From Cloacimonetes bacterium UBA5456 (GTDB taxonomy: Bacteria; Cloacimonadota; Cloacimonadia; Cloacimonadales; Cloacimonadaceae): a DNA stretch of 17,072 nucleotides. Shown here piece by piece: positions 8,350 through 15,596 of this stretch. Both the position numbers and the translations under genes were made by a program. The stretch is taken from assembly GCA_002427325.1 (NCBI GenBank), contig DIQS01000039.1, positions 19,150 to 36,221 of the forward strand, in the 5' to 3' direction. The notes below the pieces were generated by a model. The model made no database searches, was not told the DNA's origin, and saw only the letters and a list, made by a program, of their open reading frames with translations. Numbering within the stretch: the stretch's first letter is position 1; each line of letters begins with the position of its first letter.

Positions 8350-9033
8350 TTATATTTCTCCTAATTTTTTGGATACCATGATATTCAAGACGCCCATAAA
8401 GACCGCACTGCCCATCAATAAAATGCCGAAATAGCTGGGTAGTGCGCTGCCCATCAAGAAACGGCCAAAAGAGCTGGGCAACAAATCTCTGATACGGGGC
8501 ACAACATAATAAGCAAGCTGATGCAAAACCGCGGGCAAGATAACGATAACATATTGCGCAAAACGAGATTGTTTATACTTTGCAACGAGAATAAGCGCCA
8601 TGACAGCCGTCACAAAAGTGGGTATCGGAACAAAGAAGAAGGTGAAACCCACATAGGTGAGTATCCCTCGCCCGCCGCGGAGCTTGTTTGTGGCAGGCAA
8701 ACAGTGTCCCACCAGCATTCCTGATCCATAAAAGAACAGGAGCTTTTTGCTATAAAGCATGCCGATATCAAAATACAAAAGATGGGTATCGACCAATCTC
8801 AACAGTATCTCCACCGCAAAAAGGAAGAAGTAAGCCTTGGTGGCGTCCAGCGTACCCACGAGTATTCCCATGGATCTGCTGATGTTCATAAAGATGTTTT
8901 CCGTATCCGGAAGCCCTGTTCCCACCTTATAGACATTGAGGGAGCGAGAGGTCTTGGCTACCACTCTGGCAGTGGAAAAACAGCCATAAAGATATGCCAA
9001 GAGAAAGATTAGTATTGCAATGAGAGGGATCAT
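8350..9033 (-). CDS. PlsY-like glycerol-3-phosphate acyltransferase, divergent
   Basis: PlsY enzymes move an acyl group from acyl-phosphate to glycerol 3-phosphate in the inner membrane. This 227-aa protein has several transmembrane helices and recognisable PlsY landmarks: an N-terminal LAYLYGCFSTA helix (12-22), DATKA (63-67) equivalent to the family DxxKG, and GHCLPATNKLRGGRG (109-123) matching GHxxPxxxxFKGGKG with Arg for Lys. The usual GSGNPGATN segment reads VGTGLPDTEN (37-46), a clear departure at a substrate-binding site. The C-terminus (about 175-227) is longer than usual. Start choice: ATG at 9033 has a perfect AGGAGG 4 nt upstream and forms an ATGA overlap with the yggS stop; the longer frame reaching 9117 is just the yggS coding region read in another frame. 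It may be a PlsY paralogue with a changed substrate. Confidence 0.75.
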   Translation of the reverse strand: MIPLIAILIFLLAYLYGCFSTARVVAKTSRSLNVYKVGTGLPDTENIFMNISRSMGILVGTLDATKAYFFLFAVEILLRLVDTHLLYFDIGMLYSKKLLFFYGSGMLVGHCLPATNKLRGGRGILTYVGFTFFFVPIPTFVTAVMALILVAKYKQSRFAQYVIVILPAVLHQLAYYVVPRIRDLLPSSFGRFLMGSALPSYFGILLMGSAVFMGVLNIMVSKKLGEI

Positions 9034-9734
9034 CTTTCCTCCTGATAATCTCGTGCGCCAAAGATGGCACTGCCGATGCGAAGCATGTTTGACCCCTCTT
9101 CGAGAGCGATCTTCCAATCGTGACTCATGCCCATGGAGAGATAGTCAAAACCTTGAGTATCATCTGCCCGCACCTTGTCATAGATGGACTTCAACTGCTT
9201 GAAATACTTGCGACTTACCTCGGGATCAGGGTCCATCATCCCGATTGTCATCAGTCCGCGCACTCTCAAACAAGAAAAGCCCGCAATCCTTTTGATGAGC
9301 TCTTCAGCATTCTCAAAATCCACCCCATTCTTCTGAGTTTCACCGGTGGTATTGACTTGAATGAGAATGTCTTGCGTGCGATTTGTTCTGCCCAAAGCCC
9401 GATGCAGTTTCTCCGCGAGATAGAGCGAATCTATGCTATGGATGAGAAAAGGCTTGAGCGTGAGCAATTGATTGATCTTATTTGTCTGCAATCTGCCGAT
9501 AAAGTGAAAGCCTTCAAGAGCTTGCGAGATCATCGGCACTTTGCGCATGGCTTCTTGCACCTTGTTTTCTCCGATGTGCTTGATCCCATGTTTCAGTGCC
9601 TCATCGATGGCGTCAACGGGGTGAGTCTTAGAGACCGCAACCAGCGTTATCTCTTCATTCTCACGCCCGATACGCTTCAATTCCGCACTTATCTCAGCCT
9701 TCAAATTATCTATATTCGACTGTATATTTTGCAT
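9030..9734 (-). CDS. yggS: YggS/PLPBP-family pyridoxal-phosphate-binding protein
   Basis: Members of this family are small cytoplasmic fold-III PLP proteins that affect vitamin B6 and amino/keto-acid homeostasis without a known catalytic reaction. The 234-aa length is typical. Visible signatures are LVAVSKTHP (31-39) with the PLP-binding Lys36, HIGENKVQEA (53-62), FHFIGRLQTNK (76-86), VNTTGETQKNG (127-137), RGLMTIG (159-165), the SMGMSHD motif (200-206) and RIGSAIFGARDY (219-230) at the phosphate-binding end. It starts at ATG 9734, 11 bp after the peptidase stop codon; AAGGAA overlapping that stop is the likely ribosome binding site. It overlaps the PlsY-like gene by 4 bp. Secure assignment. 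Confidence 0.95.
   Translation of the reverse strand: MQNIQSNIDNLKAEISAELKRIGRENEEITLVAVSKTHPVDAIDEALKHGIKHIGENKVQEAMRKVPMISQALEGFHFIGRLQTNKINQLLTLKPFLIHSIDSLYLAEKLHRALGRTNRTQDILIQVNTTGETQKNGVDFENAEELIKRIAGFSCLRVRGLMTIGMMDPDPEVSRKYFKQLKSIYDKVRADDTQGFDYLSMGMSHDWKIALEEGSNMLRIGSAIFGARDYQEER
9038..9043 (-). promoter_or_regulatory. Ribosome binding site fixing the PlsY-like start
   Basis: AGGAGG on the minus strand, 4 nt before the ATG at 9033 and inside the last codons of yggS. It decides the start 28 codons inside the longest open frame. Confidence 0.8.
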
Positions 9735-9745
9735 TGATTATTTCC

Positions 9746-12700
9746 TTATTTCATTAGGAGCATCTTTTTGCTTTCATTGCCCTTATCTGTCTTCATTCTA
9801 TAGAGATACACTCCGCTTGAGACCGACCTGCCGCCGTTATCGCGACCGTCCCAAACCACACTATGAGTGCCGGCATCAACTCGGCGATTGACGAGCTTCT
9901 TAACGTGCTGTCCTTTAAGGTTATAGACATCAATCTCCACCTCGCCGGGCTTCGCCATAGTATATGTGAGCGTAGTCTGGGGATTAAATGGATTAGGATA
10001 GTTGCCGAGCAGTCTATTGACCTGCGGAGCATTCGTCTCGTCATCGATACTAACATATCCCGTTGCGGCATAGGAAGCCTGACGATTCAGTGCGCCGCGA
10101 TAGGTTGTCCATGGCGCAATAGCAGAGCTCGGTCTCCTGATATTAATCACCAAAACACCGCCGGAATAGCCATTGATCAGCTTGAAATTGCCGTCGCGTT
10201 CAAAGTCTATCAGCGTCGCCGGCGTCGAGCCCATATAGGCTGTGGTAAAGGGGAATCCGGGAAGGCTCTCACCAAAGCGCGTAAGGGCAAAAACGCTGTT
10301 ATGTGAATCAATTGCCAGGATGTCCGGATAGCCGTCGCCATCGAGGTCTGCAATGAGCGGCGGAGTAGAAATGCTGGTATTGAGCAAGACAGGGAAGCCG
10401 GGCAGAGTTTCTCCGCTTTGAGACACCACCCAAGTCCTTCCACCCATACTATTAAACACGAGATCAATCTCGCCATCCCTATTGATATCTGCACAAGTTA
10501 GGCCACCCGCAATTTTGCTATCTATCGCCGTCTCTGCGATGATCTCACCATTTTGAATGATGTAGAGCTTGCTATTTGAAGCAATTGCAAAGACTCCATT
10601 GGGCAGGATGACCGGCTCTCCACTGATTGATTCCGCCACATTGAGACTGAGCGAACTATCGATGATCCCGCCTGCGCCGACCACAAAGATATCACCATCG
10701 GAGGTGCCCACGATGATCTTCATCCCGCCGCCCTCTTCAAGCTCACCCACGGCAAGGTTACAGCGTGTCACAGAGCCGAGATCAAGGGGGAAGCCCGGAA
10801 GGTCATCACCATTGCGATCAATCACATACAGCTTTTTATCCAAACCCGCAACGATCACATCGCAATATCCATCGCCATCGATATCTGCAATCACCGGCGT
10901 ATTGGGGAAAGAAGTAGTCGCCTGATATTCAAAAACCAGCTCACCATCTAAGGTTTGACCATAGACATCACCGGTTCTGCCGGCAAAGACGATCACGCCT
11001 TCACCTCCCGGCTCAAGCTCGGCATAAGCTGCACTCTGCATGATGTTTTGGTCTTCCAAAGGCGCTTCGAAAGAATTAAAAGACTCTCCGGCACTTGAGA
11101 TGAAATTGACCTTACCATAGGTATCCGACAAAACGATGGCATTAGCGCCGTCATCGAGGATAGGCAAGACCATCGGAGCTGATTTGATGAGCTGATCGGT
11201 CTCCCACGGGAAGCGACTATCCACCAGCGTGATATCGAAATAGGCATCATAACTCTTGCTTCCGGTTGTCAGCCCCGTCGTAGGATGAGTAGAATCGATT
11301 TCAAAAGTCAGCTTTTGCACTCCAAAGCCGGTATCCAGCGGGATTTCAAAAGTGAAAAAGACATCATTATTGCTCTGTCCAGGAAGGACGCTGGGAATGA
11401 TTATCGTATCTTCCTGCATCTCCATCCCTTCCGGCATGCTCGTGACCACGATGCGAACATCATAAGCCGTTGCCCAGCCTTCCAAGTTCTCGATATTAGG
11501 GAAAAAGCGGACGACATCACCGGGATTGAGAACCCCGTCTTGATCGCCCAATATATCGTCAAAAACATAGCTATCACATTCCAACATAGGCAAATCGTGA
11601 TCTGGCAATTTCACCGCGACCGATGGATCACCAAAGAGCACAACCTCCATGAAACACCAGCGCATTACATCCGAAACCAGCGCATTGTTGAGGTTTTGCT
11701 CGCGTGAAAAAGTCAGCGCCTTGCCCAGTTCAGGACGTCCCTGTTGATAGAGTCCACGGAAGAATTGCCTGTCAAAATACTGTGATGCACCGTCCGTGCT
11801 TCCGGGCATATACCAGCCATAGCGCGTGTTACCGATGAAGGCAAAGAGTCCACCCTGCGCCATGACCATATGCTCGCCCACCGATTCCAATTCCTTGGAG
11901 GTGCGTTCATCAAAAGCGGCAGGATAGCATCCTTGGGTATAAAGGAAGCCATATTCTGTGTTTCTCCATTGTTGCACCGTTCCCGCACCCTGTCCCATCA
12001 GGAAGTTTTCATTGGCATGACCCATGTGATTCATCACGCCCACACCGCGCTGTATCGCATCCCAGACGTTCAAAGAACCATAGGTTTCATCTCTTTCATA
12101 TTGAGTGTAAAAGGCATAGTCGTTCGGCACAAAACCATAGACCTCGTCTTTATAATCTCCGCCCCAGGTGACGGGATTGTTATTGAGGTTTTCGCCGAAG
12201 AAGGTGACGATATTATTGCTAAAAGTGCTGTTTTCCACATAGTGCTTGGTCTTGCGCATGATGTTGCCAAATTCCGCCTGAGTCTCTGCCGTGAAGCGCC
12301 CTATATGCACTTCGGAGATCATATCAACCTCGTCCTCCATCTCGCCATAGATGTTGTTTCCGTTGGCGTTCCAGTCCCCGTCAAGGTTCGAATAATATAT
12401 GTCTGAAGGCATGCGCCTATCAATGGTGTTCCACACTCTGCCATAGACTCCGCGCTCGGGGATAATCTCGTCATCGCCGCCAAGGATCACATATTCAAAG
12501 AGTTCCGTCGCATCCGTCCAAGATGTATAGGCGTCGATGATAAAGTTGCGCACCTTATCGGCATTATCTACTCCATCATAGTTTGCATAGATGTAGCTTG
12601 TGGTATAGATACCCGTGCTGATTCCTTTTGAAGTCCGCCAAGTGGCATAGTCTTCAAACCAATCTGCCTGTTGCTGACCGGTGATGATGATCATCTTTTT

Positions 12701-13345
12701 GGCATCGCTGAGCGGAAGTTTGCCGCCCGTCTTGATCATGCTTGCTTTCTGATAATCGCTTGCCAGCTCGGGATTGTGCACCAATCTCGCCAAGTCTTCT
12801 TGGGTTTGAGCGTGCAAACTCACAAAGCGCGCCTTATCCTGCGCCAATTCTTCGTTATAAACGCTATTTACTTCCAGCGTAAAGTGATTGTTTCGCTGGA
12901 CATATCCCTTCACGGGGTTATATTGGAAAGGATAGACATTAAAATATGCAATGCCATAGCCGCGAAAGAATTGTGTTCCCAGATACTCCCAGTCTTTACC
13001 GGGGAAAAGGGCGTCGTTTTCATAGACCGCCGGATCCGCCAAAGTGGGGCTATATGCCATGGGCTGGCTGATCGGGATCTGCTGGCGGGCAAAGTCTATA
13101 TATACTTTTTCTCCCACGATCTCGGGAGCAGTTTGATTTGATTCGGCGCTGACATATTCCTCGCCAAAAGGCAAAAGAACAGCCAAGGGATAAAAAGGCA
13201 ATTTTGGCTTGCCAACTTCGATGAGAATAGGCAATTCTTCACTGCCAAGTTGCTTGTTTCCAAAATCAAGCACAATGGTCTGATTAAGGGCAAATAGCAT
13301 CCCCGTCATTAGCAGGATCGCTATAACTATCATACGCTTAAACAT
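9746..13345 (-). CDS. Secreted gingipain-type C25 cysteine peptidase with repeat and sorting domains
   Basis: A 1199-aa exported protein. In order: signal peptide (1-19), a propeptide-like region to about 210, and a peptidase C25 domain (about 215-580). The catalytic pair is probably His443 in NHMGHANENF and Cys473 in YTQGCYPAAFDE, 30 residues apart, close to the His-Cys spacing of gingipains. An Ig-like linker follows (about 585-710), then a propeller-like region with FG-GAP/VCBS-type repeats centred on DIDGDGYCD (821-829), DINRDGEID (953-961) and DLDGDGYPD (1000-1008). The last ~85 residues form the FlgD-like/Por-type C-terminal domain (YPNPFNP at 1116-1122, VYNLKGQ, VVWDGRDN, GVYLYRMK). 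It is likely exported across the outer membrane and surface-attached or released; substrate unknown. Its promoter region is at 13364-13390. Only 11 bp separate its stop from yggS. Confidence 0.9.
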   Translation of the reverse strand: MFKRMIVIAILLMTGMLFALNQTIVLDFGNKQLGSEELPILIEVGKPKLPFYPLAVLLPFGEEYVSAESNQTAPEIVGEKVYIDFARQQIPISQPMAYSPTLADPAVYENDALFPGKDWEYLGTQFFRGYGIAYFNVYPFQYNPVKGYVQRNNHFTLEVNSVYNEELAQDKARFVSLHAQTQEDLARLVHNPELASDYQKASMIKTGGKLPLSDAKKMIIITGQQQADWFEDYATWRTSKGISTGIYTTSYIYANYDGVDNADKVRNFIIDAYTSWTDATELFEYVILGGDDEIIPERGVYGRVWNTIDRRMPSDIYYSNLDGDWNANGNNIYGEMEDEVDMISEVHIGRFTAETQAEFGNIMRKTKHYVENSTFSNNIVTFFGENLNNNPVTWGGDYKDEVYGFVPNDYAFYTQYERDETYGSLNVWDAIQRGVGVMNHMGHANENFLMGQGAGTVQQWRNTEYGFLYTQGCYPAAFDERTSKELESVGEHMVMAQGGLFAFIGNTRYGWYMPGSTDGASQYFDRQFFRGLYQQGRPELGKALTFSREQNLNNALVSDVMRWCFMEVVLFGDPSVAVKLPDHDLPMLECDSYVFDDILGDQDGVLNPGDVVRFFPNIENLEGWATAYDVRIVVTSMPEGMEMQEDTIIIPSVLPGQSNNDVFFTFEIPLDTGFGVQKLTFEIDSTHPTTGLTTGSKSYDAYFDITLVDSRFPWETDQLIKSAPMVLPILDDGANAIVLSDTYGKVNFISSAGESFNSFEAPLEDQNIMQSAAYAELEPGGEGVIVFAGRTGDVYGQTLDGELVFEYQATTSFPNTPVIADIDGDGYCDVIVAGLDKKLYVIDRNGDDLPGFPLDLGSVTRCNLAVGELEEGGGMKIIVGTSDGDIFVVGAGGIIDSSLSLNVAESISGEPVILPNGVFAIASNSKLYIIQNGEIIAETAIDSKIAGGLTCADINRDGEIDLVFNSMGGRTWVVSQSGETLPGFPVLLNTSISTPPLIADLDGDGYPDILAIDSHNSVFALTRFGESLPGFPFTTAYMGSTPATLIDFERDGNFKLINGYSGGVLVINIRRPSSAIAPWTTYRGALNRQASYAATGYVSIDDETNAPQVNRLLGNYPNPFNPQTTLTYTMAKPGEVEIDVYNLKGQHVKKLVNRRVDAGTHSVVWDGRDNGGRSVSSGVYLYRMKTDKGNESKKMLLMK

Positions 13346-13363
13346 AATTTTTGTCCAGTCACT

Positions 13364-13390
13364 ATTATAGATTTTAGAGCAAAACTCTAA
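13364..13390 (-). promoter_or_regulatory. TATAAT element and adjoining palindrome upstream of the C25 peptidase
   Basis: Read on the minus strand, a perfect TATAAT lies at 13369-13364, about 19 nt before the ATG at 13345, implying a short leader of about 12 nt. No good -35 box lies 16-18 nt upstream. In its place is a perfect 17-bp palindrome, TTAGAG-N5-CTCTAA (13374-13390), in the position where an activator or repressor could bind. The -10 assignment is by consensus alone, and the palindrome could instead be a small hairpin. Confidence 0.45.
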
Positions 13391-13546
13391 TTCATTCTAC
13401 AATCTACTGAGGGCGATTATCAGTCAAGACTTAATTTAACAACGCAAGCACTCTTAGCTCTCAAATCTCCAAAACAGGCTCTGCACGCTTTTCACGACAT
13501 AGCTTACCAAGTTTGATATCCCCGTTTTTATGCGCCCAAATAAAAG
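13391..13546. other. Intergenic stretch between the 521-aa secreted-protein gene and the peptidase promoter
   Basis: Part of a 295-bp gap between genes. Apart from the terminator on its high-coordinate side and the promoter on its low-coordinate side, I see no gene or strong structure. A minus-strand TTGACT at 13427-13422 resembles a -35 box, but the hexamer 17 nt downstream (GATTGT) is a poor -10. Confidence 0.4.
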
Positions 13547-13599
13547 TGCCTCGGCTTGAAATAGAGTTCCTTTAACTTTGCTCTTTTCAAACCGAGGCA
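13541..13599 (-). terminator. Intrinsic terminator after the 521-aa secreted-protein gene
   Basis: Two 15-nt arms (13585-13599 and 13547-13561) pair with one exception, which is a G-U pair only in the minus-strand RNA and a C-A mismatch in plus-strand RNA. The loop is about 23 nt. On the minus strand the hairpin is followed by CTTTTATTT. Placed 42 bp beyond the stop codon at 13641, it fits a terminator for that gene and separates it from the peptidase operon. Confidence 0.75.
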
Positions 13600-13638
13600 A
13601 TTGATTTAATTATCAGCTTATTAAAGCTATATACATCC

Positions 13639-13853
13639 TTTTAGGGCTTCAACTTGATGATCTTTACAGGCTTTGCATGATTGTCTTCTCTGAGGAAATA
13701 TATCCCCGCACCGAGGCTGTTCCCCTTTTCATCCTTTCCATCCCAGACATACTTTGCATCTCTGGTTCTAATGCTCTTAACCTTCTGTCCTTTCAGGTTA
13801 TAGATATCCAGTGTGGCCTCACCTTGCTTCTTTGAAGAGGATATCTGCACGCT
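13639..13853 (-). repeat. 215-bp exact repeat, copy in the 521-aa gene
   Basis: This block, covering the last 70 codons, the stop and 2 bp beyond, is identical base for base to 15382-15596 in the neighbouring gene. Immediately beyond 13853 the copies differ at many silent sites. It encodes most of the C-terminal sorting domain. Confidence 0.92.
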
Positions 13854-15206
13854 TTCAGCAAATGGATTTGGATATGCGCTGAGAGTGGGCACGGGCTCAA
13901 CCAAGTCACTCGTGGACACCCTTTGAGTGAGACTCAGGAAACAGAATCGCCAAAACAGGCTTTTATTCGCATCAGACATAAACATCTTGAGAACTATATA
14001 GTCGTCAGTATTATAGACAAGGGTCTGCAAACAGCTATTCCCCCCTAAGTCCGGCTGCCATGTATCTTCCACGAACTCAATATGTTGAGCAGCCTCTATA
14101 TCTGCCAATTCAAAGGTATATGTGTCTTCATCATTTTGAATCAACAGCAATTTGTCATCAATTTTCAAAGCTCCAAGGTAATTATTATCATCAGTGTTGA
14201 TATTCGGGAAACCGCTGTAGTCTGTCACGGTTCCATTTGGCAGAAGCTCATATAAGCTAAATGTGCTAATTTGTTGGTATGGATCATCTCCGTCTGTATC
14301 TCTTGTATAATGCCACGCACCATAAATTGAATTTGGCAAAGTCATGCTAAAGTTGGCAGACCCAAGCATTCCATCGGGGTCTGCAGTAGATGTCCAAGAT
14401 TCACAAGCGAAGTCATCATCGCCAATATGGACTAAGCCGAGATGGTCTCCATCATCTTCCGTCCAACGTACGTAAAAGGTTTCATCATCAAACATATATT
14501 GCGCTTCAATGCGATATTGATATGTTTGATGCTGTGTAGTATTCAGATCGCTATCCACCACCAAAACCGGAACCATTTCGTGAGTATCATTTTCGCGACC
14601 TTCACTTATCACCATGGTATCGTTAAACATCGTAATCCAAGTAACATCAAAGAGATCAGGGACATCGTAATAATGGTTACACTCCCCGCTTTGATAGTTC
14701 CATTTCCAAATGCTGTGTTCCCCCTCTTCACTTTTTGCCACGATCAAGAAGTTTCCGTCGGGGAACGGCAAGCTATACCAGCTCGCGGGATTACCTATTT
14801 CTGATTTAGCAATAACGTAAGGCTCAACCTCAGCATCTTGAATAGATAACACAACTATATGAGTTAAACTCCAAAATACAAAAAGCATTCTATCTTCTGT
14901 GTGTATCTCATGCGTTATATGGTGAAATTTACTTCCAAAACTGACGGGATCGTTAAAGTCAAAAAGCAGATAAGGCTCTTCCTCGGTGCCGTCCGGGTGA
15001 ATGCGTTTCACCCAAAGCTCTTGCGCATCATTAGAGCCCAATGAATAATGATAGTTATATAGATTGATGACGTTTTGTGAATCCAAATAAGTCTTTCGGA
15101 TGAGAAAATCCGTGTCAACGCATGCAGTTTGATTCAGCTCTGCGACTATTGTGGCACTCAGTGATAGTGCCAGTAAAAATATCACTATTAATATGTGTTT
15201 TTTCAT
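13641..15206 (-). CDS. Secreted protein of unknown function with C-terminal sorting domain (tandem copy B)
   Basis: 521 aa. The N-terminus MKKHILIVIFLLALSLSATI is a strong signal peptide. The body (about 25-435) is rich in Asp, Trp and Tyr, appears all-beta and has no motif I recognise; a propeller-like fold is possible. Residues about 443-521 form a FlgD-like/Por-type sorting domain (YPNPF, DIYNLKGQKV, YVWDGKDEKG, GAGIYFLRE). The ATG at 15206 has AGGAGG 6 nt upstream. A TTG-started extension to 15251 is open here, but the corresponding frame of the neighbouring copy has a TAG just upstream of the ATG, so the extension is not real. It is a paralogue of the 523-aa gene next to it, perhaps two thirds to three quarters identical by eye, with some blocks identical at the DNA level. 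Function unknown; probably surface-exposed or released. Confidence 0.85.
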   Translation of the reverse strand: MKKHILIVIFLLALSLSATIVAELNQTACVDTDFLIRKTYLDSQNVINLYNYHYSLGSNDAQELWVKRIHPDGTEEEPYLLFDFNDPVSFGSKFHHITHEIHTEDRMLFVFWSLTHIVVLSIQDAEVEPYVIAKSEIGNPASWYSLPFPDGNFLIVAKSEEGEHSIWKWNYQSGECNHYYDVPDLFDVTWITMFNDTMVISEGRENDTHEMVPVLVVDSDLNTTQHQTYQYRIEAQYMFDDETFYVRWTEDDGDHLGLVHIGDDDFACESWTSTADPDGMLGSANFSMTLPNSIYGAWHYTRDTDGDDPYQQISTFSLYELLPNGTVTDYSGFPNINTDDNNYLGALKIDDKLLLIQNDEDTYTFELADIEAAQHIEFVEDTWQPDLGGNSCLQTLVYNTDDYIVLKMFMSDANKSLFWRFCFLSLTQRVSTSDLVEPVPTLSAYPNPFAESVQISSSKKQGEATLDIYNLKGQKVKSIRTRDAKYVWDGKDEKGNSLGAGIYFLREDNHAKPVKIIKLKP

Positions 15207-15302
15207 GATAAGCCTCCTCTTTGTGCTTATTACATGGTGACGGAAGCGCAACTTGTTGTTTAATAATCGTTAAGGCACTTCTCGCCAGGTTCTTTACCGC
15301 CC
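15207..15302 (-). repeat. Duplicated leader upstream of the 521-aa gene
   Basis: About 96 bp before the start codon align with the leader of the 523-aa gene with roughly eight differences. A core of 37 bp (15225-15261) is identical and contains the near-palindrome CAACTTGTTG (15249-15258). It holds the AGGAGG ribosome binding site at 15218-15213. I could not identify a convincing -35/-10 pair in it. Confidence 0.8.
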
Positions 15303-15343
15303 TTTCCCGTGGAAAAGGAGCAAAACTCAGCTTCCACGGGAAA
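15303..15343 (-). other. Inverted repeat between the tandem secreted-protein genes
   Basis: Perfect 12-bp arms, TTTCCCGTGGAA (15303-15314) and TTCCACGGGAAA (15332-15343), enclose a 17-nt loop 40 bp after the stop of the 523-aa gene. No U-tract follows on the minus strand (the next bases are GGGCGG), so it is not a standard intrinsic terminator. It could protect an mRNA 3' end, mark a processing site, or act as a weak terminator allowing read-through into the second copy. Confidence 0.6.
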
Positions 15344-15381
15344 ATGACAGCTAACTGATATTCAGGATCAACTCCGTTATT

Positions 15382-15596
15382 TTTTAGGGCTTCAACTTGA
15401 TGATCTTTACAGGCTTTGCATGATTGTCTTCTCTGAGGAAATATATCCCCGCACCGAGGCTGTTCCCCTTTTCATCCTTTCCATCCCAGACATACTTTGC
15501 ATCTCTGGTTCTAATGCTCTTAACCTTCTGTCCTTTCAGGTTATAGATATCCAGTGTGGCCTCACCTTGCTTCTTTGAAGAGGATATCTGCACGCT
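15382..15596 (-). repeat. 215-bp exact repeat, copy in the 523-aa gene
   Basis: Identical to 13639-13853 at an offset of 1743 bp. It covers the final 70 codons and the stop of the 523-aa gene. The identity ends sharply at a CT/TT difference within the sorting domain. Confidence 0.92.

Noticed and set aside
9034..9117. Longer start for the PlsY-like protein
   Set aside because: The extra residues are arginine/histidine-rich out-of-frame yggS sequence, whereas the internal ATG has a perfect ribosome binding site.
140..13141. Many plus-strand open frames of 60-205 codons inside the minus-strand genes
   Set aside because: All lie opposite recognisable genes, show no family motifs and have low-complexity or arginine/cysteine-rich shadow composition.
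13394..13427. TTGACT as the -35 box of a second peptidase promoter
   Set aside because: At 17-nt spacing the -10 match is only 3 of 6; the better TAGAAT is 22 nt away, too far.
15207..15251. TTG-started N-terminal extension of the 521-aa protein
   Set aside because: The same frame in the neighbouring copy is closed by TAG just before the ATG, and a perfect AGGAGG precedes the internal ATG, which begins a typical signal peptide.
15130..15297. A second frame running through the conserved leader into the secreted genes, open in both copies
   Set aside because: Differences between copies fall on all codon positions and mostly change the residue, so there is no sign of coding constraint.
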